From Candidatus Gastranaerophilales bacterium (lineage in GTDB: Bacteria; Cyanobacteriota; Vampirovibrionia; Gastranaerophilales; Gastranaerophilaceae): 64,000 bases of DNA. The notes under the pieces were generated by a model, which was given only the letters and a program-made list of their open reading frames with translations, ran no database searches and was not told where the DNA came from. A program made the position numbers and the translations under genes. The stretch covers positions 1 to 64,000 of the forward strand of contig CALUWM010000006.1 of assembly GCA_944324485.1 (NCBI GenBank). Reading direction: 5' to 3'. Below, piece after piece: positions 1 through 8,857 of this stretch. Each line of letters opens with the position of its first letter. Position 1 is the stretch's first letter.

Positions 1-53
1 CTTCCTGCCATAAACGGCATTTTCTTGAGGAATTTCTGCCGTAATTTATACAT
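1..53 (-). CDS. Possible 5' end of a gene running off the window
   Basis: An ATG on the minus strand opens a frame (MYKLRQKFLKKMPFMAG) that stays open to the window edge. It is basic and could be an N-terminus downstream of serC. Upstream only a weak purine stretch (GAAGTG) could act as a ribosome site. A TTGAAA / TACTAT pair with a 16-base spacer at about 152-179 could be its promoter. Seventeen codons are too few to assign a family, and the frame may be chance. Confidence 0.3.
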   Translation of the reverse strand, partial: MYKLRQKFLKKMPFMAG

Positions 54-212
54 TATCACTTCAAAAGATGTTGTCAAATTAAATTTATGAAATGGCTCTA
101 TAATCTTTTTAGTGCAATGTCATTTGTGGTTTGATTTTGTCCACATATAATATAGTATTACATAAAAAATATTTTTCAACTTTGGTAAAATAATATTTAC
201 AAAAGTTTATAT

Positions 213-1310
213 TTATTTTAAGTTTTCCTTTTCAAACTTTTCCATAAATTCAACAAGTCTATTAACGCCTTCTGTTGGCATGGCGTTATATATCGAAGCC
301 CTCATGCCTCCTACTGTTCTGTGTCCTTTTAATTGCACAAGTCCTTTTAATGAGGCTTCTTGAATAAATTTTTTGTCAAGTTCTTCTGAGCCAGTAATAA
401 AGGGTACATTCATCATTGAACGAGATGAAGGCTCAACTGTGCCTTTGAATAGTTTTGAAGAATCAAGAAAATCATATAAAATTTTTGCTTTTTGTTCGTT
501 TATTTTCTTCATTTTTTCCAATCCGCCAATTTTTTTAAGCCATTTAAATACTAAACCGCATATATAAATGCCATATGCCGGTGGAGTATTATATAGGCTA
601 TCATTATCAGCATGGGTTTTATATTTTAGCATTGTGGGGCACCATGATGGTAAATCATCTCTTATTAAATCGTTTTTAATTATTACTATTTGTACTCCTG
701 CCGGACCGACATTTTTTTGGACTCCAGCGTATATTAAACCGTATTTATTTATTTCAATCGGTTCTGATAAGAAGCATGACGACATATCTGAAACTAAAGT
801 TTTTCCTTTAGTGTTTGGCAATGTCTTAAATTTTGTTCCATAGATTGTATTATTTTCGCAAATATAAACATAATCTGCTTCAGGTGTTATATTTAAATTT
901 GAACAATCAGGAATATAAGAGAAATTTTTATCTTCCGATGTTGCTATTTTATTTATTTTTCCATATTTTTGTGCTTCTACATAAGCTTTTTTTGCCCATT
1001 GTCCAGTTACAATATAGTCTGCTGTTCCGTTTTTAAGAAGATTAATCGGAACCATAGAGAATTGTAAGTGTGCTCCACCCTGTAAAAATAATACTTTATA
1101 TTCGTTTGGTATGTTAAGCAAATCTCTTAAATCTTTTTCTGCTGTTTTTATAATATTATCGTATATGCTTGAACGGTGAGACATTTCCATAACTGACATG
1201 CCGGAATTTTGATAATTCAGCATTTCATCTCTTGCTGTTTCCAAGACTTCGACAGGTAATACTGCCGGTCCGGCTGAGAAATTATAGACTCTGTTATAAG
1301 TATTTGTCAT
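213..1310 (-). CDS. serC: Phosphoserine aminotransferase
   Basis: SerC is the PLP enzyme that converts 3-phosphohydroxypyruvate and glutamate to phosphoserine, the second step of serine synthesis; it also serves pyridoxal synthesis in some bacteria. The N-terminus YNFSAGPAVLP and the PLP-lysine region around residue 200 (YAGVQKNVGPAG) are typical, and 365 residues is the normal family length. I place the start at the ATG preceded by AAAGGAGAC. A longer frame reaches 1355 but lacks a ribosome site and would overlap miaB. It is the last gene of a run with miaB and a homocitrate/isopropylmalate synthase-like gene. Confidence 0.95.
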   Translation of the reverse strand: MTNTYNRVYNFSAGPAVLPVEVLETARDEMLNYQNSGMSVMEMSHRSSIYDNIIKTAEKDLRDLLNIPNEYKVLFLQGGAHLQFSMVPINLLKNGTADYIVTGQWAKKAYVEAQKYGKINKIATSEDKNFSYIPDCSNLNITPEADYVYICENNTIYGTKFKTLPNTKGKTLVSDMSSCFLSEPIEINKYGLIYAGVQKNVGPAGVQIVIIKNDLIRDDLPSWCPTMLKYKTHADNDSLYNTPPAYGIYICGLVFKWLKKIGGLEKMKKINEQKAKILYDFLDSSKLFKGTVEPSSRSMMNVPFITGSEELDKKFIQEASLKGLVQLKGHRTVGGMRASIYNAMPTEGVNRLVEFMEKFEKENLK

Positions 1311-1330
1311 TTTTGTCTCCTTTATAATAT

Positions 1331-2644
1331 TTATAGACTTTTTGCGAAGCAACACCAGGTTGAAGCTTTTTCAATTTCGACATCAACAAATTGTCCTATT
1401 TTATATTCTTTGTTGTCTGTTAAGTGAACAACTTTGTTGTTTCTGGTTCTTCCTTGGAATACTCCGTCTTTAATGCCGTCAATTAGTATTTCTAAGGTTT
1501 TTCCTATATATTTTTCGTTTGATTTCAAGTGTGCTTCTTTTACTTTTTCGTTTAAAATCTGAAGTCTTTTTTTCTTAGTTTCTTCATCAATAAATAAATC
1601 TGTCATTTTTCCTGCTTTTGTAATTGGTCTTGGGGAGTATGCGGCCGTATTTGAATAATCAAGTTCCAGCTCGTCTATTATATTAATTGTATCTAGAAAT
1701 TCTTCTTCTGTTTCACCTGGAAAACCAGCAATAAAGTCAGATGTTATTGTGACATTTTTTATATTTTTTCTTATTTTTTGAACAATATTTTTATATTGTT
1801 CAACATTGTATCGTCTGTTCATTGCTTTTAAGACTCTGTCGTTTCCGGATTGCATTGGAATATGAAAACATTCGCAAATTTTTTTAGAGTTCTTAACTGT
1901 TTCAATAACTTCATCCGTAATGTCAGTTGGATAAGAGCTTGTGAAGCGTATTCTGAATTTTCCTTCAAGTGCATCAAGTTCTCTTAACAGTTTTGCAAAA
2001 TTTGGTTTTCCTTCAATGTTTTTGCCGTAGCTGTCAACATTTTGTCCTAAAAGAGTTATTTCTTTATAACCTTTAGATAGAATGTCTTTTGCTTCTTTAA
2101 TTATAGCTTCAACACTTCTTGAGCGTTCACGACCTCTTGTGTATGGTACAACACAATATGAACAAAAATTATTACAACCTTCCATTATAGATAGCCAAGC
2201 ATTGACGTTTTTTTCTCTTTTTATTTCATAATTTTGTTCTTCTATTGTATTTTTTTCTTTTGTTGCACAAATTCTATTTTCGTTTATTTGTTTTAATAAA
2301 TCCGGTAGTTCATATATATTTTGGGGACCTATGACTAAATCTAAATATGGAAATTTTTTTAAAAGATTTTCTCCTTCAAGTTGTGCTACGCAGCCTGCAA
2401 TAACAATTTTTGTATTTTTTCCTTGAAGTTTTCTTTCTTTTTTTATTCTTCCCCAATTTCCAAGACGTGAATATGCTTTGTCAGCTGATAATTGTCTTAT
2501 TGCACAAGTATTAACGATAAATAAATCGGCATCATTTTCGTTATTTGTTTCAATATAATCAAAATGAGAAAGCATACCTAAAATTTTTTCTGTGTCATAT
2601 TTATTCATTTGACAACCGAGAGTATCAATAAATATTTTCATCAT
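1331..2644 (-). CDS. miaB: tRNA-2-methylthio-N6-dimethylallyladenosine synthase
   Basis: MiaB is a radical SAM methylthiotransferase that adds the 2-methylthio group to i6A37 of tRNAs. The N-terminal domain holds the three cysteines for the second iron-sulfur cluster (in LGCQMN, NTCAIR and AGCVAQ). The radical SAM motif is CNNFCSYC at about residue 157, followed by YTRGRERSR, and the last 65 residues resemble a TRAM RNA-binding domain. MiaB rather than RimO or MtaB fits the CVVPYTRGRE context. The start ATG overlaps the stop of the upstream synthase by four bases, so the two are probably translationally coupled. Confidence 0.94.
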   Translation of the reverse strand: MMKIFIDTLGCQMNKYDTEKILGMLSHFDYIETNNENDADLFIVNTCAIRQLSADKAYSRLGNWGRIKKERKLQGKNTKIVIAGCVAQLEGENLLKKFPYLDLVIGPQNIYELPDLLKQINENRICATKEKNTIEEQNYEIKREKNVNAWLSIMEGCNNFCSYCVVPYTRGRERSRSVEAIIKEAKDILSKGYKEITLLGQNVDSYGKNIEGKPNFAKLLRELDALEGKFRIRFTSSYPTDITDEVIETVKNSKKICECFHIPMQSGNDRVLKAMNRRYNVEQYKNIVQKIRKNIKNVTITSDFIAGFPGETEEEFLDTINIIDELELDYSNTAAYSPRPITKAGKMTDLFIDEETKKKRLQILNEKVKEAHLKSNEKYIGKTLEILIDGIKDGVFQGRTRNNKVVHLTDNKEYKIGQFVDVEIEKASTWCCFAKSL

Positions 2645-3945
2645 ATTATATGTGCTCCAGGTACATGTTCCGGTCTTTCCATTCTTTCTTTTAGTGCACC
2701 CGAAGGAGAATAATAAGGATCTACGGTCATAATTTTTGCTGCTATATCCGGATAAAAATAAATAAATCTAAGCTCGCTGTCTGTTAGAGGTTTTTGTGTA
2801 TGAACGTTTGCATATCGTGCAAGTTCAAGGATATTTCTTGCTTCATTTTCGTCATGGAATTCTAATTCAAGTCCTTGGAAAACATTTCTAAATCCTTTAA
2901 TGCCGCCATATTCTCCAACTGTTATCATTCGCCCTGTTTCTATTATTTCAGGTTCACCTCTGCCAAGCTCTTCGAAATCATATAGTTCGTAGTTTCTTCT
3001 GTTCTTTAGAGCTCCGTCTGCGTGAATTCCTGATTCATGGGCAAAAGCATTTGCACCAACTGCTACTTGATTTATGGGAATCGGTACACCAAATGCGTAG
3101 CTTGTATATTTTGCAAGTTTCCATGCTTTTGAAATATCTATTTGAGGATCGATTTTATATTTGTCTTTAAAACCGCTTGATTTCATTATTGCAAGTAAGC
3201 ATGATACTAAATCTGCATTGCCGGCTCTTTCTCCCATACCGTTTATTGCAGTATTAATCCATGCGTCAACTCCGGCATCAATTGCGGCACGTGCACCCAT
3301 CACAGAGCATGCGACAGCCATCCCGAGATCATTGTGAAAATGGAGTTCTATATCCATTTTAGTTTCTTTTGCAATTTCAAATATTCTTTCATATGCTTTT
3401 GTCGGATCGTCAAATCCTAAGGTATCACAATACCTAAATCTTGTAGCTCCGTATTTTTTACACTCTTTAGCATATTCAATTAGATAATCTAAATCTGATC
3501 TTGAAGCATCTTCTGCATTTACTCCAATTATTTTTGCATTTTGACTTATTGCTTCATTCAATGCCTCTAATGTGTCATTTAGAACATCTTTTGGTGTTTT
3601 TTTGCCTTGATATTTACCGTTTATCATTTGGTTTGATGTAGATTGGCTTAAATTTATATATTGAAGTTTAGGTACGTTTTTAAATGATTCTTTAACATCA
3701 TTTTTTATTGCTCTCATCCAACCGGAGAGTTTTGTTTTGTTTATAACACCTCTTTCAACAAGTTCGAGATTGCCGTTAAGATAATTTATCTCGTGCCTTG
3801 TTGTCGGAAAACCAAATTCAGATTGGTTTATTCCCATTTCGTTTAACATAAGATTTATTATTGTTTTTTCTAGTTTAGCAAGCCCTAATCTTGAAGTTTG
3901 GACACCATCTCTGTTTGTTACATCTACAAATTTAATATAGTTCAT
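2641..3945 (-). CDS. Homocitrate/2-isopropylmalate synthase family protein (DRE-TIM)
   Basis: This is an acetyl-CoA-dependent aldol-type synthase of the HMGL-like TIM-barrel family. The metal site is visible as HFHNDLGMA, with NGMGERAGNADL and HESGIHADG further on, as in homocitrate and isopropylmalate synthases. The usual N-terminal RDG.Q motif is present in the variant form VTNRDGVQTSR. There is no long LeuA regulatory domain: 434 residues is homocitrate-synthase size. The neighbours (miaB, serC) do not reveal the pathway, and no other alpha-aminoadipate, nif or leucine gene lies in the window. Homocitrate synthase is my first guess, but the substrate is unproven. A GAGGGA ribosome site precedes the ATG. 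Confidence 0.75.
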   Translation of the reverse strand: MNYIKFVDVTNRDGVQTSRLGLAKLEKTIINLMLNEMGINQSEFGFPTTRHEINYLNGNLELVERGVINKTKLSGWMRAIKNDVKESFKNVPKLQYINLSQSTSNQMINGKYQGKKTPKDVLNDTLEALNEAISQNAKIIGVNAEDASRSDLDYLIEYAKECKKYGATRFRYCDTLGFDDPTKAYERIFEIAKETKMDIELHFHNDLGMAVACSVMGARAAIDAGVDAWINTAINGMGERAGNADLVSCLLAIMKSSGFKDKYKIDPQIDISKAWKLAKYTSYAFGVPIPINQVAVGANAFAHESGIHADGALKNRRNYELYDFEELGRGEPEIIETGRMITVGEYGGIKGFRNVFQGLELEFHDENEARNILELARYANVHTQKPLTDSELRFIYFYPDIAAKIMTVDPYYSPSGALKERMERPEHVPGAHII

Positions 3946-3971
3946 ATTCCCTCAAATTATCTAGTAAGGAA

Positions 3972-3980
3972 ATTATAACA
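3972..3980 (-). promoter_or_regulatory. Extended -10 promoter of the synthase-miaB-serC run
   Basis: On the minus strand the nonamer TGTTATAAT is a textbook extended -10 element. It lies about 27 bases before the ATG, leaving room for a short leader with the GAGGGA ribosome site. No good -35 box is needed or seen. The same nonamer recurs before gshB. Confidence 0.55.
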
Positions 3981-4052
3981 CAATGGTATTTAAAAAAATA
4001 ACTTTAAATTATGTTACAAATATTTTAAATTATGGGTTGCATTATTTTTAAA

Positions 4053-4082
4053 TTGTATTACAATATTCGTATAGATTATAAT
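4053..4082 (+). promoter_or_regulatory. Sigma-70 promoter of the small membrane protein gene
   Basis: TTGTAT, an 18-base spacer and a perfect TATAAT lie 30 bases before the GTG start of the next plus-strand gene. The intergenic stretch is shared with the divergent synthase gene. Confidence 0.55.
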
Positions 4083-4111
4083 TCTAGTATTAGTCATTTT
4101 TTGAGGTAAAG

Positions 4112-4915
4112 GTGCAAATTAATAGTCTTACAAAATGTTGCAAACCGAGACAATTCGGAAGTAGTGCAACTGAAAGCAGTCCCAAGGGGAAAAGAGTACG
4201 ATATAAGCACTATGAGGAGATGAATAACGAAGTACTTGGTACGTACTGTATTGCGAAAGCATATAATACTGTGCAAAGTAGCAGAAAAATGAAGTTGCGA
4301 AACTCAATACCTGAGATTACTGCATTAGCAATAGGAACAAGTTTAGCATTAACCCAACCCGGAAAATTAGCGTCAAAGGCTGCAAAGGGGTTGGGTTTTT
4401 TAGCGATGTTAGCTGGATTTAATGCTTTAATAGATAAAACAGGCACTCTTATTAGTAATTTTGTCGAGAAGAAATCTTCTAAGAGTGAAGCAGATGATAA
4501 AAAAGCTGCATTGCTTGGAATTGGTGCAGGTGCTGCTATTTTTGGAGTTGCTGTAACAAGCTTATTAGTTGCCCCAAGGTTAACAAGTAAGTTTTTATCA
4601 AAGTCAGGTAATGTTTCAAAGTTTCTTTTATCTGAAAAAGATAAATTGGCAAATGAATTAAATAATTCAAAAGTTGGCAAATTTGTTGAAAATAGTGTCA
4701 ATCCGTTTATGCGAAAGCATAATAAACTATCTGGCGCTCTTGCTGGACTATTCCCTTTTGGTGCTATTATAGGTGGGGCTTTTGCGAATAATGCTTTAGA
4801 TAATTCTTTATCTAGTGATGTTAGAAAAAACGCTACTAATAATTTTATTAAAGCTAAATTAATTCAACGAGAAGCAAGAAGACATTTTGATCAAATAGAT
4901 GCTAAGGAAATTTAG
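4112..4915 (+). CDS. Lineage-specific glycine/alanine-rich membrane protein
   Basis: I do not recognise a named family. The 267-residue protein starts at a GTG behind a GAGG ribosome site. It has a basic N-terminal 60 residues, then at least three hydrophobic segments rich in Gly and Ala (about residues 72-105, 130-155 and 205-225), separated by a charged lysine/serine linker. It shares the pattern SLLVAPRLTSKFLSK and a later PFGAIIGGAFANNA segment with the protein at 61484-62470 (ALLAPKIASKITK, PVIGGILGGICADKA). A looser resemblance links it to the protein at 18738-20591. The three look like members of one family. Function is unknown and membrane location is inferred. Confidence 0.7.
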   Translation: MQINSLTKCCKPRQFGSSATESSPKGKRVRYKHYEEMNNEVLGTYCIAKAYNTVQSSRKMKLRNSIPEITALAIGTSLALTQPGKLASKAAKGLGFLAMLAGFNALIDKTGTLISNFVEKKSSKSEADDKKAALLGIGAGAAIFGVAVTSLLVAPRLTSKFLSKSGNVSKFLLSEKDKLANELNNSKVGKFVENSVNPFMRKHNKLSGALAGLFPFGAIIGGAFANNALDNSLSSDVRKNATNNFIKAKLIQREARRHFDQIDAKEI

Positions 4916-4933
4916 TTTTAAATTACTTTAATT

Positions 4934-4960
4934 AAAAAGGATGCAAATTGCATCCTTTTT
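4934..4960. terminator. Bidirectional intrinsic terminator
   Basis: AAAAAGGATGCAA pairs perfectly with TTGCATCCTTTTT around a single central base. Both strands therefore carry a GC-containing stem followed by five U residues. It separates the convergent membrane protein and glycosyltransferase genes, and overlaps the glycosyltransferase stop codon. Confidence 0.9.
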
Positions 4961-6653
4961 AATGTATTGTGTCTTTATATATTTTATAAACTTTACCGCT
5001 TTTTATTTGTTTAAATTCTTTTTTATTGTCTAAATCAGTGATTTTTGTTCTTGTTAAAATATATACGTTTTTCTTTTTGTTTTTATTTATGTATCTGACA
5101 AGCTCATCATAATTATCTTTATTGCTTGTAACAATATATTTAATTTTCTTTTTTGGATTCAAAATAGAATATTTTGCACTAAAACCGTACGTTACTGTTT
5201 GTGAATTTTTTTGCTTGTTAATAAATGCAGCATACTCTTCTAGTTCATCTTGAGCAAAGCTTGTGTAATATGGAATTCCAAAATCGCAGGTTACATAGAC
5301 TACTCCTATCATTAATGCAAGATGGAATATGAAAGTTTGAAACAATTTCTCTTTTTTAATTGAATCTATTGCATATAAAGAGATTATAAATATATATATC
5401 AAGGAAGGAATTGCAAAGGTTGTTGCGTTGTCAATATAAAATTCTATATCTTCGGGTAATATAGCTTTATATACAAGCGCAAACACTATCCCTAAGAAAG
5501 AAATTATTGCAAAAAGAATTGAGTTTATGTAATTAGAAACTTTGAGTTCTTTTTTGTTCTCATCATGTTGTATAGCTCTATACCATAAATTCCCAATAAT
5601 AAGCGACAAAGCAGGAAACATAGTTAAAATATATGGTGGGAGTTTTGTGCTTGCACTTGAGAAAAATAAAAAAGTACAAATTGCATAAGTATAGGCAAAT
5701 GCTAAAACTCTTGAATTTGTTGTTTCAAGTTTAAAAAGATTTTTGTCTTTTATTCTTTTTATGAAGGCATTTGTGTCTTTAGATAATGTGACTATAAAAT
5801 TGAATGTCCAAGGTATTAGCCCAGCTAGAATTATTGGAACATAAAATAAAAAAGGTTGCTTTCTTCCAAGACCTTCTGAATTTAAAAGTCTGGCAAAATG
5901 GTGCTTTAGTATATACATATTAATCCATTCACTACCATGAACTTTGTAAATTAGAATATGCCAAGGCAGTGCTATTAATAAAAACAGTGCAATTCCTGGA
6001 AGAATATAAATTGGTTTAAATATTTCTTTTAGTTTGTTAAATATTAGATATGTAAAAAATACAACCATTGCCGGTACTGCAAGCCCTATAAATCCTTTTG
6101 CAAGAATTGATATTGCCATAAAAATATAACCAAAATACCAGCAGATTTTTTTTGATTTTTCTTTTTTAACAAATAGCGGTAAAACCGCACAATAAATTGC
6201 ACACATTGAAAAGACCATAAAATTAAGATCTAGTATAGCAACATGTGTAAAAACTAAAAACCAAGCTGACGCCAATAATACGCTTGCACTTAAAAAACCG
6301 TATAACTTGTCGTTTAGAATTTTTTTAGCAAAGAAATATGTAAATAATACTCCAAAACTACCTACCAAGCCTGTTGCAAAACGGCTAGCAAATATACTTT
6401 GTGTATTAAAAAATTTATATGATAATACATTTAGCCAGAAATACAGAGGTGGTTTTTCTAAAAACGGTTCAAAATTTAATATAGGTGTTAGATATTCTTT
6501 TGTAAGATACATATACTTGCTCATATTTACATATCTTGTTTCATCGATATCAATTAAGGGATATATTCCTATATTTGAAAAAATAAAAAGTATACACCCT
6601 AATATTAATAAAAGGATATAGCAAGGTTCTATATCTATTTTTTTATTATTCAT
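4959..6653 (-). CDS. ArnT-like (GT39-type) membrane glycosyltransferase
   Basis: This polytopic protein of 564 residues looks like a polyprenyl-phosphate-dependent glycosyltransferase of the ArnT/PMT (GT-C) class, which moves a sugar from a lipid carrier onto lipid A, glycan or protein on the outer face of the membrane. The first periplasmic loop carries the hallmark acidic motif DIDETRYVNMSKYM and FLEKPPLYFWLNVLSYK. About eleven hydrophobic segments follow, and a soluble tail of about 100 residues ends the protein. The start codon directly abuts the mazG stop, so it is transcribed with mazG. The acceptor cannot be told from sequence. Confidence 0.82.
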   Translation of the reverse strand: MNNKKIDIEPCYILLLILGCILFIFSNIGIYPLIDIDETRYVNMSKYMYLTKEYLTPILNFEPFLEKPPLYFWLNVLSYKFFNTQSIFASRFATGLVGSFGVLFTYFFAKKILNDKLYGFLSASVLLASAWFLVFTHVAILDLNFMVFSMCAIYCAVLPLFVKKEKSKKICWYFGYIFMAISILAKGFIGLAVPAMVVFFTYLIFNKLKEIFKPIYILPGIALFLLIALPWHILIYKVHGSEWINMYILKHHFARLLNSEGLGRKQPFLFYVPIILAGLIPWTFNFIVTLSKDTNAFIKRIKDKNLFKLETTNSRVLAFAYTYAICTFLFFSSASTKLPPYILTMFPALSLIIGNLWYRAIQHDENKKELKVSNYINSILFAIISFLGIVFALVYKAILPEDIEFYIDNATTFAIPSLIYIFIISLYAIDSIKKEKLFQTFIFHLALMIGVVYVTCDFGIPYYTSFAQDELEEYAAFINKQKNSQTVTYGFSAKYSILNPKKKIKYIVTSNKDNYDELVRYINKNKKKNVYILTRTKITDLDNKKEFKQIKSGKVYKIYKDTIH

Positions 6654-7415
6654 TTAATCCTCTTTTCCTGTAATTTTTTTAGCTTTTGACCAAAGTTCGT
6701 TGTATTCTTCAAAAGTTAAATCTTCTATATTTTTGTTGGTTAACTCTTCCAGTTTATTAAATCTTTTTATGAATTTTTTATTTGCTTTACTGAGAGCCAG
6801 TTCGGGGTCTATATTGTTCCATCTTGCTATATTTACAAGAGAGAAAAATATATCACCTAACTCTTCTTCTTTTTCATCTATTGTTTTTGCATTTTCAAAT
6901 TCTTTAATTTCACTTAAAAAACATTCAAAAACTTGTTTTTCATTTTTCCATTCGAACCCTGCCCTTGCAGCCTTTTTAGATATTTTCATACAGTATAATA
7001 GTGCAGGCAGCGTTGATGGGATTCCGTCTAATATTTTCTTTCTCTCTTTTTTTTCTTCGGCTTTTAATTTTTCCCAGTTTTGTAATATTTTTTTAGTGTC
7101 TTTTGTTTTTTCTTCGCCAAAAACGTGTGGATGTCTGTGAATTAGCTTATTATTTAAAATTTCAGCTACATCTTCAATGTTGAATTCATTATTATCGTCT
7201 GCAATTTGGGAATGTAGAAGAACTTGAAGAAGCACATCTCCTAACTCTTCTTTTAAGTGCTCTATATTATTTTCATCTATTGCTTCAACTGCTTCATATG
7301 CTTCTTCAAGCATGTTTTGTCTTATTGTTTTGTGAGTTTGGGCTCTATCCCATTCACAACCGTTTGGTGAGCGTAGTATCCGTATTGTTTTGATTAGTTT
7401 TTTTAGATTATCCAT
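6654..7415 (-). CDS. mazG: Nucleoside triphosphate pyrophosphohydrolase MazG
   Basis: MazG hydrolyses (d)NTPs to NMP and pyrophosphate, and is thought to clean the nucleotide pool and influence stress signalling. The N-terminal domain has CEWDRAQTH, EEAYEAVEAI and EELGDVLLQV, the metal-binding EExxE/ExxD pattern. A second MazG-like half carries EEELGDIFFSLVNIARW. At 253 residues it matches the family length. It is the first gene of a two-gene unit with the glycosyltransferase and is transcribed away from the permease gene. Confidence 0.93.
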   Translation of the reverse strand: MDNLKKLIKTIRILRSPNGCEWDRAQTHKTIRQNMLEEAYEAVEAIDENNIEHLKEELGDVLLQVLLHSQIADDNNEFNIEDVAEILNNKLIHRHPHVFGEEKTKDTKKILQNWEKLKAEEKKERKKILDGIPSTLPALLYCMKISKKAARAGFEWKNEKQVFECFLSEIKEFENAKTIDEKEEELGDIFFSLVNIARWNNIDPELALSKANKKFIKRFNKLEELTNKNIEDLTFEEYNELWSKAKKITGKED

Positions 7416-7534
7416 TTTATGCTCTCTTGTTTTTCTTACTATATCACAATAAAAAATCTTTTTATACTTTACTAAACATATTTTTAAGATATGATTAGTA
7501 TATTGACTATTTTATTATTTTAGTGAGGAGAATT

Positions 7535-8857
7535 ATGGAACATTTACATCAATTTGTTTCCAATAATGCAATTGTAACTTCTGCGATAATTTTATTAGTT
7601 GCTTATGTATTTATTGCATGGGAAAAAATACCAAAAGTTGTAATCGCTCTTTTGGGCGGCTCTTTAACATTATTTTTAGGTTTGCTTGCAACCGAAAAAA
7701 CAAAAGAAAATATTGCATCATATTTTGTTTCTTTTATTGATTTTAATGTAATATTTTTGCTTGTTTCAATGATGATTATAGTTCATATTGCTTCTAAGTC
7801 AGGCATGTTTACTTGGCTTGCAAATGAGATTTTGAAAAAGACAAAGGGAAAACCAAAGTTGGTTTTGGCTGCATTAGCTGTATTTACTGCGGTTGCTTCA
7901 GCTTTTTTGGATAATGTTACAACAGTTATATTGGTTATGCCAATCACATTTGCAGCTTGTAAGTTGTTGGATATAAGTCCGATACCTTTTTTGATTAGTG
8001 AAATTTTCTGTTCTAATATCGGCGGAACAGCTACTTTAATAGGAGATCCTCCAAATATAATTATCGGATCTGCTGCAAATTTCAGTTTTATGGATTTTGT
8101 TCGTGAATTAACAGGTGTTGTATTTGTTATTATGACTGTTGTTATAGCTTTGCTAATCTTTATATACAGAAAAGATTTGAAATCTTCGCCTGAAAAAATG
8201 GAGCTTGTGTCAAAAATTGATAATTCTAAATCAATTACTGATATGAGTCTTGCTATTCGTTCAGGCGTAGTATTATTGCTTGTAATTTTAGGTTTTGTAT
8301 CTCACGATATATCTCATATTCCTACATTTTTAATTGCAATGATTGGGGCAAGCGTTCTTTTGATATTTGAAAAACCATCAGAAATTTTAGTTGAAGTTGA
8401 ATGGAACACTATATTTTTCTTTGTAGGTTTGTTTATTATAATTGGTGGGTTGGAAGAATCAGGCGGAATTGCTCTAATGGCAAAGTGGCTTCTTGATGTT
8501 ACGCAAGGTTCTCAAACAGCTACTTCAATGATTATTTTATGGGCTTCAGGTATTTTATCAGGTGTAATTGATAATATTCCTTATACTGCTACTATGGCTC
8601 CAATGATTGCTACAATTGAGGATGCAATGGGACATACTTACGCACACCCTCTTTGGTGGTGCTTGGCTTTAGGAGCTTGTCTTGGCGGAAACATGACAAT
8701 AATTGGTGCAGCAGCAAATGTAATAGTTTCGGAAAATGCTGCCAAGGCCGGTTATCCGATTTCATTTATGAAATTTTTGAAATATGGTATAATTGTAACT
8801 GCGATATCTTTGTTGATATCTGCGGTGTATATTTATTTTAGATTTTTAGTTCATTAA
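7535..8857 (+). CDS. ArsB/NhaD-type ion transporter (SLC13/citrate transporter fold)
   Basis: A membrane permease of 440 residues with about 11-12 hydrophobic segments in two repeated halves. The signature motifs of the ArsB/NhaD/CitMHS superfamily are present: [30 protein letters not shown] in the first half and [34 protein letters not shown] in the second. The substrate could be Na+/H+ exchange, arsenite or a dicarboxylate, and cannot be fixed from sequence. An ATG preceded by GAGGAG is chosen over a GTG twelve bases upstream. Its stop overlaps the ruvB start (TAATG), suggesting coupling. Confidence 0.85.
   Translation: MEHLHQFVSNNAIVTSAIILLVAYVFIAWEKIPKVVIALLGGSLTLFLGLLATEKTKENIASYFVSFIDFNVIFLLVSMMIIVHIASKSGMFTWLANEILKKTKGKPKLVLAALAVFTAVASAFLDNVTTVILVMPITFAACKLLDISPIPFLISEIFCSNIGGTATLIGDPPNIIIGSAANFSFMDFVRELTGVVFVIMTVVIALLIFIYRKDLKSSPEKMELVSKIDNSKSITDMSLAIRSGVVLLLVILGFVSHDISHIPTFLIAMIGASVLLIFEKPSEILVEVEWNTIFFFVGLFIIIGGLEESGGIALMAKWLLDVTQGSQTATSMIILWASGILSGVIDNIPYTATMAPMIATIEDAMGHTYAHPLWWCLALGACLGGNMTIIGAAANVIVSENAAKAGYPISFMKFLKYGIIVTAISLLISAVYIYFRFLVH

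Noticed and set aside
1311-1355. Longer serC start 15 codons upstream
   Set aside because: It overlaps miaB, lacks a ribosome site, and the ATG at 1310 has GGAG and matches the family start.
7523-7534. GTG start of the permease 12 bases upstream
   Set aside because: It overlaps the GAGGAG ribosome site that serves the ATG at 7535.
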